DNA of 64,000 nucleotides, taken from Rhizobium sp. CB3090 (GTDB taxonomy: Bacteria; Pseudomonadota; Alphaproteobacteria; Rhizobiales; Rhizobiaceae). This document shows, in pieces, positions 7,706 to 16,186 of this stretch. The position numbers and the translations under genes were made by a program. Within the stretch, counting starts at the first letter, position 1, and each line of letters opens with the position of its first letter. Where the stretch lies: contig NZ_CP121662.1 in NCBI RefSeq assembly GCF_029714285.1, positions 1,612,001 to 1,676,000 of the forward strand, read 5' to 3'. The notes under the pieces were generated by a model. It searched no databases. It had not been told where the DNA came from and worked only from the letters and a program-made list of their open reading frames with translations.

Positions 7706-10183
7706 TCAGTCCACCGATTGGCTGGCCAACGATTGACTGGAGTGCAAATCGTAGAAACGGAAATCGGGAACGCTGCTGGCCAGCGGTTTGGCCGGCGTGA
7801 AGACGATGCGGCGGCTTTCGCCGGCGGCAAGATCGAAAGCGTTGTCGGAGTAGCGCCCTTCCGTCCCGCTTTCGATCATCACGAACAGCGCCAATCCCTT
7901 GGCCGTCACGGTAAGCTCCAACGTACCGTTCTCCTCGATCTCCTCCCGCACGATGGTAAGACCTGCGGGCTGAAGCTCCAAAGCCTTGTAGGTGCCGTGA
8001 ACATAGTGCCCCTCGCCGCTCATTCCGTTCGATGCGGTGAAATGCCACGCCAGCAGGCAATCGAAAGGTACCTGAGACGCGTCGATCGACAGCGCGGTGA
8101 CAGCTGCATCCGGCGTGCAAACCGCATGCGCCGTCGTCAGCGGCACACGCTCGCCATTAAGCTTGAGCAGCGACACGGCGATGTCGACAGTGACATCTTC
8201 GTTGGTGTCGTTGACGAGCGAGAAGCGGATGGTCTTGTTATCCTCGGAGGGAATGGCTGCGACCGAAACCGGCTGGAAGAAGCGGCGCACGAGATAATGC
8301 ATTACCTTCCAACGCCCGCCGTAATCGAGACTCGACCAGGAGGCCACCGGCCAGGTGTCGTTGAGCTGCCAATAGATGGTGCCCATGCAATGCGGTTTGA
8401 GCGATCGCCAATATTCGACCGCCGTCTTGATGGCGAGGCCCTGCTGTACCTGACTCAGATAGACGAAGTTGGGAAAATCCTTCGGAAAGCGGAAATAACG
8501 GAACATCGTCCCGGCGATGCGCTCATTGCCGCCGGCATTCTTCTGGTGCAGCTCCATCACCGGCGAGGCGATATTCATGTCCTTGGCGTCGGCATAAGTC
8601 TTGATGACAGGCAGCGACGTGTAGGACTGGAAGCCGAATTCCGAACAGAACCGCGGACGCACGGAGCGGTAATTGTCGAAGGACTTGTTCTCGTGCCAGA
8701 CCGACCAATAATGCATGTCGCCAGAGCCGTCGGCGTGCCATGCATCGCCGAAATTGAGATAGCCGGACGCCGGGCTCGACGGCCACCAGATCGCATCCGG
8801 CGCAGCTTTCTTCATTGCCTGCTCGATTGTCCGGTTCAGGCGATCATAGGAAACGAGATAGCGGTCGCGATCCCTACGGGATTCGTCGAACCAGGTGAGA
8901 GCCCCCACCAGCTCATTATCGCCGCACCAGAGCACGATCGACGGATGCGTCGCCAGACGCTTGACCTGATAACCGACCTCGGCCTCGACATTTTCGAGGA
9001 AATCGCTAGTCGAGGGATAGAGATTGCAGGCGAACATGAAGTCCTGCCAGATCATCAAACCCAGGCGGTCGCAGATATCGTAGAACCAATCGTGTTCGTA
9101 AAAGCCGCCGCCCCAGATGCGGACGATGTTCATGTTCGCTGCGGCGGCCGATTGCAGCAGATCCTCGGTCAAAGCCGGATTTGAACGTGAAAACAGCGCA
9201 TCGGCCGGGATCCAGTTGGCGCCGCGGGCAAAGATTTCACGCCCATTGACCTTGAGTGCAAAACGGCTGCCCGCTTCGTCCTCATCAGTGATCAATTCGA
9301 CGGTACGCAAACCGATCTGCCGTGTCACCGTCTCGGAATTGGTCTCGACCGAGAGTGCGTAGAGAGCCTGGTCGCCGCTGCCAGCCGGCCACCAGAGCTT
9401 CGGCTTGTCGATGTGGAAGACATGCGTCACCGAGGTCTCGCCGGCATTGACGCCGATGTCGAGCCGCACACGTTCGTCGTCGAGCGAGAAATAGACCTGT
9501 GCTACGCCAATGCCCTTTGCAAACAGCGCAACAGTCACCATGAGGTCGACCGAGCCGTCGGCATTGTGCACCTGCCGGGTCACCACATTCTCGATGCGGG
9601 CTGTCTCGAGCTTCTTCAGCGCAACCGTGCCGTAGAGGCCGAGCGGTGCGACAGCGATATTCCAGTCCCACCCGAAATGGCATTGCGGTTTGCGCAGCAT
9701 ATTACCGTTGGGGATCGGCGAATTGGCGGTGCTGTAGGGAATGTAGAATGGCTGCTTTGCCTGCAGTTCGGCTCCCGCCTTGATGCTCGAATGCAGCACG
9801 ATACGGATGGTATTCTGGCCTGTCATCAATGCCTTGGAGACATCCGGCCGATAACGCTGGAAGCAATTGTCGCCTTCGAGCACGAGCGTATCGTTGACAT
9901 AAACGCTCGCGACCGTGTCCAGATAGTCGATGTCGAGATACCAGTCGCCTTCCGCATCATCGAGCGTAAAGGGGCGTTCGACTTGCCAATCCTGCTGAGC
10001 GACCCACTGCACCACCTCTTCGTTGCGGCCGAAATAGGGATCGGGAATGACGTCTGCAGCATGAAGCGCGGTGTGAACATCGCCCGGCACCGGCATGGAA
10101 ACAGAATGATCGCTATCCGGCGAGGTAAGCCGCCACTGACCAGCCAGATCGACAAAAAAAGTGCCATTAACTGAAGACGACAT
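7706..10183 (-). CDS. Glycoside hydrolase family 2, beta-mannosidase-like
   Basis: 825 residues. The start 'MSSSVNGTFFVDLAGQWRL' is chosen because a perfect GGAGGTTCG ribosome site precedes it; a further 16 in-frame codons upstream are less likely. An N-terminal jelly-roll ('YLDTVASVYVNDTLV') and immunoglobulin-like domains precede a TIM barrel. The acid/base is in 'IVLWCGDNELVGALTW' (Asn-Glu pair) and the nucleophile in 'RPRFCSEFGFQSY'; 'IWGGGFYEHDWFYDICDRLG' is also typical of beta-mannosidases. No signal peptide, so it cleaves imported beta-mannosides to mannose. It lies 56 bp downstream of the transporter ATPase and is the hydrolytic core of the locus. Confidence 0.9.
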   Translation of the reverse strand: MSSSVNGTFFVDLAGQWRLTSPDSDHSVSMPVPGDVHTALHAADVIPDPYFGRNEEVVQWVAQQDWQVERPFTLDDAEGDWYLDIDYLDTVASVYVNDTLVLEGDNCFQRYRPDVSKALMTGQNTIRIVLHSSIKAGAELQAKQPFYIPYSTANSPIPNGNMLRKPQCHFGWDWNIAVAPLGLYGTVALKKLETARIENVVTRQVHNADGSVDLMVTVALFAKGIGVAQVYFSLDDERVRLDIGVNAGETSVTHVFHIDKPKLWWPAGSGDQALYALSVETNSETVTRQIGLRTVELITDEDEAGSRFALKVNGREIFARGANWIPADALFSRSNPALTEDLLQSAAAANMNIVRIWGGGFYEHDWFYDICDRLGLMIWQDFMFACNLYPSTSDFLENVEAEVGYQVKRLATHPSIVLWCGDNELVGALTWFDESRRDRDRYLVSYDRLNRTIEQAMKKAAPDAIWWPSSPASGYLNFGDAWHADGSGDMHYWSVWHENKSFDNYRSVRPRFCSEFGFQSYTSLPVIKTYADAKDMNIASPVMELHQKNAGGNERIAGTMFRYFRFPKDFPNFVYLSQVQQGLAIKTAVEYWRSLKPHCMGTIYWQLNDTWPVASWSSLDYGGRWKVMHYLVRRFFQPVSVAAIPSEDNKTIRFSLVNDTNEDVTVDIAVSLLKLNGERVPLTTAHAVCTPDAAVTALSIDASQVPFDCLLAWHFTASNGMSGEGHYVHGTYKALELQPAGLTIVREEIEENGTLELTVTAKGLALFVMIESGTEGRYSDNAFDLAAGESRRIVFTPAKPLASSVPDFRFYDLHSSQSLASQSVD

Positions 10184-10239
10184 CGAACCTCCGAAACCAC
10201 TGCTTATGGAGGCGACAAAAGCCGCCCCCATTCATATGA

Positions 10240-11331
10240 TCATATTCTGAGCTCTGTCCGAGCGTCAAAGAGCGAAGCAAGCGACATATCGAAGCCGAGC
10301 TTCACGGGCGCGCCCGCGCTGAAGCGCCGTGCCCCGTTGATGCGCACCGACATGGTGTGGCCGGCGTGCTTGAGCCAGAGCAGGTTATCGGCGCCCATCG
10401 GCTCTTCGATATCGACCGTCGCATTGTGCACCTCCGTATCGGAACCCAGATCCTCATTCACCTTGATGTGCTCGGGCCGGACCCCGAGAATGACCTTGCG
10501 GCCCGGCTCCAATGCCTCGCCCGCATCATAGCCACCGAGCGAGAAAATCACATCATTAGTAGCGAAGGCTATCTTGCCCTCGCGGTTCACCAGTTCACCA
10601 TGCAGGAAATTCATCGATGGCGATCCGATAAAGCCGGCGACGAAGAGATTGCGCGGCTTGTTGTAGATCGTCGTCGGATCATCGAGCTGCTGGATGATGC
10701 CGCTTTTCATGATGGCGATGCGGTCGGCAAGCGTCAGCGCCTCGATCTGGTCGTGCGTGACATAGATCATCGTGTTCTTCAGCGACTGGTGCAGACGCTT
10801 GATTTCGACGCGCAGTTCCGAACGCAGCTTGGCATCGAGGTTCGACAAAGGCTCATCGAACAGGAACACGTCGACATCGCGCACCAGGGCACGGCCGATC
10901 GCCACACGCTGGCGCTGGCCGCCGGAAAGCTCAGCCGGTTTGCGCTTGAGCAACGGTTGGATCTGCAGGATCTCGGCGGCCCGCGCAATGCGCTTGTCGA
11001 TCTCCGCCTGCGGCACCTTGGCGACGCGCAGCCCGAAGGAAAGATTCTTTTCGACCGTCATCTGCGGATAAAGCGCATAGGATTGGAACACCATGCCGAT
11101 GCCACGATCCTTGGGCTCTTCCCAGGTGACATTCTTGCCCTTGATGAAGATCTTTCCTTCGGTGATGTCCAGCAAGCCGGCGATGCAGTTGAGAAGCGTG
11201 GACTTGCCGCAGCCGGACGAGCCGAGCAGCACGAGGAATTCGCCGTCGTTGATCTCAAGGTTGAGGTTTTTCAGAACCGTGATCGCGCCGAAATCAAGCG
11301 ACAGGTCTTTGATGGAAACGCTGCTGGTCAT
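10240..11331 (-). CDS. Sugar ABC transporter ATP-binding protein (UgpC/MalK type)
   Basis: 363 residues. Walker A 'GSSGCGKST' (about 38-46), signature 'LSGGQRQRVAIGRAL' (about 135), Walker B 'VFLFDEPLSNLDAKLR', and a C-terminal MOP/TOBE region with 'GVRPEHIKV'. It energises import of the sugar bound by the solute-binding protein. The start follows a GGGGTGATCC ribosome site only 3 bp after the stop of the second permease, so it is translationally close-coupled. The substrate is not determined by this subunit, which in some bacteria is shared among transporters. Confidence 0.93.
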   Translation of the reverse strand: MTSSVSIKDLSLDFGAITVLKNLNLEINDGEFLVLLGSSGCGKSTLLNCIAGLLDITEGKIFIKGKNVTWEEPKDRGIGMVFQSYALYPQMTVEKNLSFGLRVAKVPQAEIDKRIARAAEILQIQPLLKRKPAELSGGQRQRVAIGRALVRDVDVFLFDEPLSNLDAKLRSELRVEIKRLHQSLKNTMIYVTHDQIEALTLADRIAIMKSGIIQQLDDPTTIYNKPRNLFVAGFIGSPSMNFLHGELVNREGKIAFATNDVIFSLGGYDAGEALEPGRKVILGVRPEHIKVNEDLGSDTEVHNATVDIEEPMGADNLLWLKHAGHTMSVRINGARRFSAGAPVKLGFDMSLASLFDARTELRI

Positions 11332-11334
11332 GGA

Positions 11335-12276
11335 TCACCCCTTCACTGCGCCGGCGGCGATGCCGCGAACGAAAAGCCGTCCCGACACGAAATAAACAAC
11401 CAATGGAACAAGACCCGTCAGGATCGTTGCAGCCATGTTGACGTTGTATTCCTTCACACCCTGGACAGAATTGACGATATTGTTGAGCTGCACGGTCATC
11501 GGATAGTACTCCGGCCTGGTGAAGACGACGCCGAACAGGAAGTCGTTCCAGATGCCCGTAATCTGCAGGATTATGGCAACGACGAAGATCGGCAGCGACA
11601 TCGGCAGCATGATGCGCAGGAAAATCTGCCAGAAGCCCGCCCCGTCAATGCGCGCAGCCTTGAAAAGCTCCACGGGCAGCGATGCGAAATAATTGCGGAA
11701 CAGCAAGGTCAGGATCGGCATGCCGAAAATGCAGTGCACCAGGATCAGTCCGCTGAGCGTGCCGTAGATCCCGATGTCGCGCAGCACGATGACGATAGGA
11801 TAGATCATCACCTGATAAGGGATGAACGCACCGACGATCAGGATAGAAAAGAAGAAATCCGCGCCCTTGAACCGCCAGTTGGCGAGCGCATAACCGTTCA
11901 CCGAAGCGACTGCGATGGAGAAGATCGTGGACGGCACGGTGATGCGTACGGAATTCCAGAATCCGCGGGAAAGACCGTCGCAGTTGAGACCGGTGCAAGC
12001 CGTTGCCCAGGCTTTCACCCATGGCTCGAACGTGATTTCCAGCGGCGGCGCGAAGATGTTGCCAAGCCGGATCTCCGGCATTCCCTTCAGGGAGGTGACG
12101 ATCATCACATAAAGCGGCAACAGATAGTAGGTGGCGGCAACGAAGAGCGTGCCGTAGAGCATGATGTTGCGGCCGGAAATCACACGGCGCGGCCTTGCAC
12201 CCTGCGGCTCCGAGATTGTCTTGCTGGTCGCGACGGCTTCGCCGTTCGCATTCTTGAGCGTGATTGTATCAGACAC
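11335..12276 (-). CDS. Carbohydrate ABC transporter permease (MalG type)
   Basis: 313 residues from a GTG at 12276, with GGAGGG about 7 bp upstream. This start overlaps the stop of the preceding permease by 8 bp (GTGTCTGA), a typical coupling; a longer version starting at 12330 would overlap by 62 bp. Six membrane spans, beginning with 'LYGTLFVAATYYLLPLYVMI', and the cytoplasmic EAA loop 'ELFKAARIDGAGFWQIFLRI', which docks on the ATPase. An unusual N-terminal tail of about 40 polar residues precedes the first span. Confidence 0.9.
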   Translation of the reverse strand: MSDTITLKNANGEAVATSKTISEPQGARPRRVISGRNIMLYGTLFVAATYYLLPLYVMIVTSLKGMPEIRLGNIFAPPLEITFEPWVKAWATACTGLNCDGLSRGFWNSVRITVPSTIFSIAVASVNGYALANWRFKGADFFFSILIVGAFIPYQVMIYPIVIVLRDIGIYGTLSGLILVHCIFGMPILTLLFRNYFASLPVELFKAARIDGAGFWQIFLRIMLPMSLPIFVVAIILQITGIWNDFLFGVVFTRPEYYPMTVQLNNIVNSVQGVKEYNVNMAATILTGLVPLVVYFVSGRLFVRGIAAGAVKG

Positions 12277-13174
12277 GGTTGCGCCCTCCGCCGAATTCCA
12301 GATAGGCCCAGGGGATGATGACGATAGCAACAGTCACCAGCATCATGGTGGAGGCTGCAAATCCCTGACCAAGGTTCTGCGCCTGGAACATGTAGTCATA
12401 GACGTATTTCGCCGGAACTTCTGAAGCGATGCCAGGTCCGCCGCTCGTTTGCGCCACGACGAGGTCATAGACCTTGACGATACCGCTGGCGATGATGACC
12501 AGCGTGGTGATGAAAACCGGACGCATCATCGGAATGACGATGAAAAGATAGGTCTTCCACATAGGAATTCCGTCGACGCGCGCCGCTTTCCAGATATCTT
12601 CATCGATGCCGCGCAGACCAGCGAGCATCAAGCACATTACGAGCCCCGTTCCCTGCCAGAGCGCGGCGATCAGCACGCCGTAGATGACGATGCTCGGCGT
12701 ATAGAGCGGATCGAAGGTGAAACTCGTCCAACCGAGCGAACGCACCACCGACTGGATGCCGAATTCGGGATTGAGCAGCCACTGCCAGACGAGGCCGGTG
12801 ACGATGAAAGAAAGGGCGAAAGGATAAAGGAAAATCGTGCGAAAGGTGTTCTCGAACCGGATCTTCTGGTCCATCAGCGCAGCCAGCACAAAGCCGATGA
12901 CGAGGCTGAATATCAGGGAAAAGATGCCGTAAACCGCGAGATTTTCAATGGACACGACCCACCGGGGCGCCGCCCATAATCGGTAGTATTGGTCCAGTCC
13001 GACGAAGCTCAGACGTGGCAGCAGCTTCGAATTGGTGAAGGAATAAACGACCGTCCAGATCGTGCCGCCGAAAAAGATGACGACGGCCGTCAGGATCATC
13101 GGAATGGATGCAATCTTCGAATTCAGATTGCGCAGAACTTGATTTGGCCGGCCGGCTTTCGCGTGACCCGTCAT
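12269..13174 (-). CDS. Carbohydrate ABC transporter permease (MalF type)
   Basis: 301 residues, six predicted spans, starting with 'IASIPMILTAVVIFFGGTIW'. The EAA loop reads 'DEDIWKAARVDGIPMWKTYL'. It pairs with the MalG-type permease downstream, whose GTG overlaps this gene's stop. An RBS (GGAGGTAC) precedes the ATG. A 212-bp gap with a GC hairpin separates it from the binding-protein gene upstream. Confidence 0.92.
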   Translation of the reverse strand: MTGHAKAGRPNQVLRNLNSKIASIPMILTAVVIFFGGTIWTVVYSFTNSKLLPRLSFVGLDQYYRLWAAPRWVVSIENLAVYGIFSLIFSLVIGFVLAALMDQKIRFENTFRTIFLYPFALSFIVTGLVWQWLLNPEFGIQSVVRSLGWTSFTFDPLYTPSIVIYGVLIAALWQGTGLVMCLMLAGLRGIDEDIWKAARVDGIPMWKTYLFIVIPMMRPVFITTLVIIASGIVKVYDLVVAQTSGGPGIASEVPAKYVYDYMFQAQNLGQGFAASTMMLVTVAIVIIPWAYLEFGGGRNRV

Positions 13175-13339
13175 TGTACCTCCTTCTGAAGCGCGAGTGC
13201 TTCGGTGATCAGGAGCCGGGTCAATGACCGCAGCTCCTGCCGCTCCCTCCTCATCGACGGTCGACCGTCACATTCGTGCGGGTCGGCTGCTTATGAGAAG
13301 CGCTGTAGTTAGCCGGGCAACAAGATAATGCCTGCCCGC

Positions 13340-13365
13340 GATACCGGACCCGCAGGGCCGGTATC
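13340..13365 (-). other. Intercistronic hairpin after the sugar-binding-protein gene
   Basis: Perfect 8-bp stem GATACCGG / CCGGTATC with a 10-nt loop, 21 bp past the stop of the binding-protein gene and before the permeases. There is no T-run, so it is more likely an mRNA-stabilising or processing hairpin, which would leave more binding-protein message than permease message. The rest of the 212-bp gap (13175-13386) shows nothing else clear. Confidence 0.55.
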
Positions 13366-13386
13366 ACTACAGCGAGAAGATTGGGA

Positions 13387-14622
13387 TCAATCGGCCGCAG
13401 AAATGATCTCTACGAAGCGCTTTTGAGCCGCTTCCGGCGTCATCGAAGGATTGGCGAAGAACTCGGAGAACAAGTCTTCTTTCTGCTTCTGAGTGTCGGC
13501 AGAGAGAAGCTGGTCCGTACCCTGGATCACGTTACCCTTCTTCAGGATCTCCAGGCCCTTCTTCATGCAATCGTTGGCCGATGCGAGGTCCACGTCGCCA
13601 CGTACGGGCAGCGAGCCCTTCTTCAGATTGAAGGCCACCTGAGTCTTCGGATCGAGAAGCGTCTTGGCGAGAGCTTCCTGAGCCTTCGATTTAGCCTCGT
13701 CCTTCAGCAGCGGGAAGTAGAACGCGTCACCGCCCGTCGAGATGATTTCGTTGACGCCAAGACCCGGAAGGCAGGTGTAATCCGTTCCGGCCTTTTGACC
13801 TGCGAGGGCAAATTCGCCCTGCGCCCAATCGCCCATGATCTGGCCGCCGGCCTTGCCGGTGATGACCATGTTCGTCGCCTGGTTCCAATCCTGGACGTTA
13901 GAGCCCTTGGACATCTTGCGCGCGTCGTCGGCAGCCTTGAAGACCTTCGCGATTTCCGGACCGGCCGCTACTTTCGCATCCCTGTCGCCGAATACTTTCT
14001 GGTAGGTGTCCTTGCCGGCGATAGCGACCATCAACACGTCGAAGGCGCCGGTCGCCTGCCAGGGCTGACCGCCCACGGCGAGCGGAACGATGCCTGCCTT
14101 CTCCAGCGCAGGAGCGGCGGCGACGAATTCATCCCAATTCTTCGGAACCGGAACGCCGGCCTTCTTGAAGGCGGCATTCGAAAGCCAAAGCCACTGCCAG
14201 GAGTGAATATTGACCGGAGCGCAGTAGATCTTGCCGTTGATCGTGCAGGAATCGAGCAGGCTCGACGGGCGGATAATGTCCTTCCAATGTTCCTGCGTTG
14301 CGACATCGGTCAGATCGCGCATGAGGCCGGCCTGCACGAGCTCCTCAGCCTGACGTCCATGGTTGAATTGGGTAGCGCCCATCGGATCACCGCCGGTAAT
14401 GCGGCTGATCATGATCGGACGCGCAGTACCGCCCGAGCCGGCAATCGCACCATCGACCCAGTGATTGCCGGTCGCGTCGAACGCCTTGGCCAATTCGGCC
14501 ACGGCGGCAGCTTCGCCACCGGACGTCCACCAATGCGTCACCTCAAGGTCAGTTGCCTTGGCCGCACCAAGGGGCAGCGCGACGGAAGCAGCCAGCACAA
14601 CAGCCATCAAACGAATATTCAT
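13387..14622 (-). CDS. Sugar ABC transporter substrate-binding protein (family 1)
   Basis: 411 residues with a signal peptide (MNIRLMAVVLAASVALPLGA, cleavage near AKA-TD). The mature start 'DLEVTHWWTSGGEAAAV' is typical of the family-1 binding proteins that serve glucose, mannose or glucoside importers; 'IYCAPVNIHSWQWLWLSN' and 'GQIMGDWAQGEF' also fit that group. It is periplasmic and delivers substrate to the two permeases encoded downstream. It is the first gene of the operon, divergent from the LacI regulator, with a candidate operator just upstream of its ribosome site. The ligand is probably a mannoside or related oligosaccharide given the GH2 and GH43 neighbours; that part is inference. 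Confidence 0.9.
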   Translation of the reverse strand: MNIRLMAVVLAASVALPLGAAKATDLEVTHWWTSGGEAAAVAELAKAFDATGNHWVDGAIAGSGGTARPIMISRITGGDPMGATQFNHGRQAEELVQAGLMRDLTDVATQEHWKDIIRPSSLLDSCTINGKIYCAPVNIHSWQWLWLSNAAFKKAGVPVPKNWDEFVAAAPALEKAGIVPLAVGGQPWQATGAFDVLMVAIAGKDTYQKVFGDRDAKVAAGPEIAKVFKAADDARKMSKGSNVQDWNQATNMVITGKAGGQIMGDWAQGEFALAGQKAGTDYTCLPGLGVNEIISTGGDAFYFPLLKDEAKSKAQEALAKTLLDPKTQVAFNLKKGSLPVRGDVDLASANDCMKKGLEILKKGNVIQGTDQLLSADTQKQKEDLFSEFFANPSMTPEAAQKRFVEIISAAD

Positions 14623-14638
14623 GAGTTCTCCTCCCTCA

Positions 14639-14652
14639 CTGAAACGTTACCG
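14639..14652. promoter_or_regulatory. Candidate LacI-family operator at the sugar operon
   Basis: CTGAAAC|GTTACCG is an imperfect palindrome around a central CG (5 of 7 positions pair), the shape favoured by LacI-family regulators. It lies 17 bp upstream of the binding-protein ATG, where binding would block transcription. It resembles the site at 14959-14972. Confidence 0.45.
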
Positions 14653-14958
14653 GAAAAACGTAATCTAATCATTTTCAACGCGCAACCGTTCGCTCGCAAA
14701 ATTTTTCAGCAAGCTCAAATATACTACTTAAGATTACATTCTGCACATCAAATGGGCCGTTACGCCTGGCAACTCGTGCAGCCACTACTCAGAAAAATAG
14801 GGTGCTTAATTGATTGATTAAACTTCATTATTAAGAGAATTCTCCATCAACTTCTTTCAATTCTCATTCGCACTTGCAAAATTTTTGGCAAGGCCTGTGG
14901 ATTCAACTGGCGGCTATATCGGTTCTGTCGACGGCAGAAAAAGCGCTCGACTTTTCTA

Positions 14959-14972
14959 CTGTATCGTTACAG
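14959..14972. promoter_or_regulatory. Candidate LacI-family operator near the regulator gene
   Basis: CTGTATC|GTTACAG is a 14-bp palindrome with a single mismatched pair and a central CG, about 90 bp upstream of the LacI start. With the site at 14639 it gives the half-site consensus G-T-T-A-C. The rest of the 440-bp divergent gap (14623-15062) is AT-rich and should hold both promoters; I cannot place -35/-10 boxes with confidence. Confidence 0.5.
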
Positions 14973-15062
14973 ATTTTCGAGACGGAGGAAGAGTGACTAC
15001 TTCGCGCATATGCTTGCAGCGTTCCCGCAGGCAATATAAGCGGATGGTCGCGGGAGGCAGCA

Positions 15063-16106
15063 TTGCAGGACATGGACAGTAAGAAGATTTCCAGCGGCGG
15101 CACGACGCAATCCGCGCACGAGCGACCGACGCTCAAGACGATCGCCTTCATGACCGGGCTCGGCATAACCACCGTCTCACGCGCCTTGAAGGATGCCCCT
15201 GACATCGGCGCCGAGACCAAGGAGCGGGTGCGCATGGTCGCCCGTCAATTGGGGTATCAACCCAATCGCGCCGGCGTGCGCCTCAGGACAGGGAAGACCA
15301 ACGTCATCGCCCTGGTACTCAGCATCGACGAAGAAATCATGGGCTTCACAAGTCAGATGGTCTTCGGCATCTCCGAGGTTCTCGCCGGTACGCAATATCA
15401 TCTCGTCATCACGCCGCACTCGCACAGCAAGGATCCGCTGGTCCCCGTGCGCTATATTCTGGACACCGGCTCGGCCGATGGCGTCATCATATCGCGCACG
15501 GAGCCGGACGATCCGCGTGTGGAGCTCATGCATGAGCGTGGCTTACCTTTCGCCACGCACGGGCGCACGAATATGGGAATCTCCCATCCTTTTCACGACT
15601 TCGACAACGAAGCTTTCGCGCGCGAAGCGGTGCGCGCCCTGGTCGCCAAGGGACGGCGGCGCATCGCGCTTTTGCAGCCGCCGGCCAAACTCACCTATTA
15701 CCTGCACACCCAGATCGGCTTTCAAACGGGACTGCGCGAATGCGACGCCCAGGAGGTTCCACTCAGGGCGAGCACGGATACAGCGCTTGCCGAAATCAAG
15801 GATACGGTCGAGGAGCTTATGCGTTCCCCGCATGCGCCTGATGGCTTCGTCTGTTCAAGCAGCGCCGGCGCTATCGCCGTCAATGCCGGCCTCGAAGCAG
15901 CAGGTTTCCGTCTCGGCCACGATATCGATATGGTTGCCAAGCAATCGACTGATGTGCTGAGCTGGATACGCCCGGAAATCATCTCGATCCTCGAAGACTT
16001 TCGCCAAGCCGGTCGGGAACTGGGCAAGGCGGTCATTGCGCGCATAGACGGCGTCGAGCCCGAATTGCTGCAAAGCATCAGCCCGCCCGTCTGGCCAAAG
16101 AGCTGA
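15063..16106 (+). CDS. LacI-family transcriptional regulator
   Basis: 347 residues from a TTG at 15063, favoured by GGGAGG ending 5 bp upstream; an ATG nine bases later (15072) is possible but poorly spaced. The N-terminal helix-turn-helix plus hinge helix reads '[20 protein letters not shown] ... [17 protein letters not shown]'. A periplasmic-binding-protein-like sensor domain follows ('[12 protein letters not shown]', '[11 protein letters not shown]'). It is divergent from the sugar operon and presumably represses it until an imported sugar binds. The sensor domain resembles the AglR group (alpha-glucoside regulators), but ligand assignment is not possible here. Confidence 0.92.
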   Translation: MQDMDSKKISSGGTTQSAHERPTLKTIAFMTGLGITTVSRALKDAPDIGAETKERVRMVARQLGYQPNRAGVRLRTGKTNVIALVLSIDEEIMGFTSQMVFGISEVLAGTQYHLVITPHSHSKDPLVPVRYILDTGSADGVIISRTEPDDPRVELMHERGLPFATHGRTNMGISHPFHDFDNEAFAREAVRALVAKGRRRIALLQPPAKLTYYLHTQIGFQTGLRECDAQEVPLRASTDTALAEIKDTVEELMRSPHAPDGFVCSSSAGAIAVNAGLEAAGFRLGHDIDMVAKQSTDVLSWIRPEIISILEDFRQAGRELGKAVIARIDGVEPELLQSISPPVWPKS

Positions 16107-16132
16107 CCTGCAAGAAGTTGACTTCAAAGAAA

Positions 16133-16159
16133 AGGCCCACCGGCATGTCCGGCGGGCCT
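16133..16159 (-). terminator. Terminator of gnd
   Basis: Stem AGGCCCaCCGG / CCGGcGGGCCT; on the minus strand the odd pair is G-U compatible and the hairpin is followed by TTTTCTTTG. It separates the convergent lacI and gnd genes. Confidence 0.8.
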
Positions 16160-16186
16160 CTCGTCTCTTCGATCCGAAAGCGTCGG

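Noticed and set aside
10357..12318. 653-codon plus-strand frame opposite the sugar transporter genes
   Set aside because: His/Asp/Arg-rich translation, typical of antisense to GC-rich genes; the minus strand has intact ABC proteins.
13381..14817. 478-codon plus-strand frame opposite the sugar-binding-protein gene
   Set aside because: Antisense shadow; the minus-strand gene has a signal peptide and family motifs.
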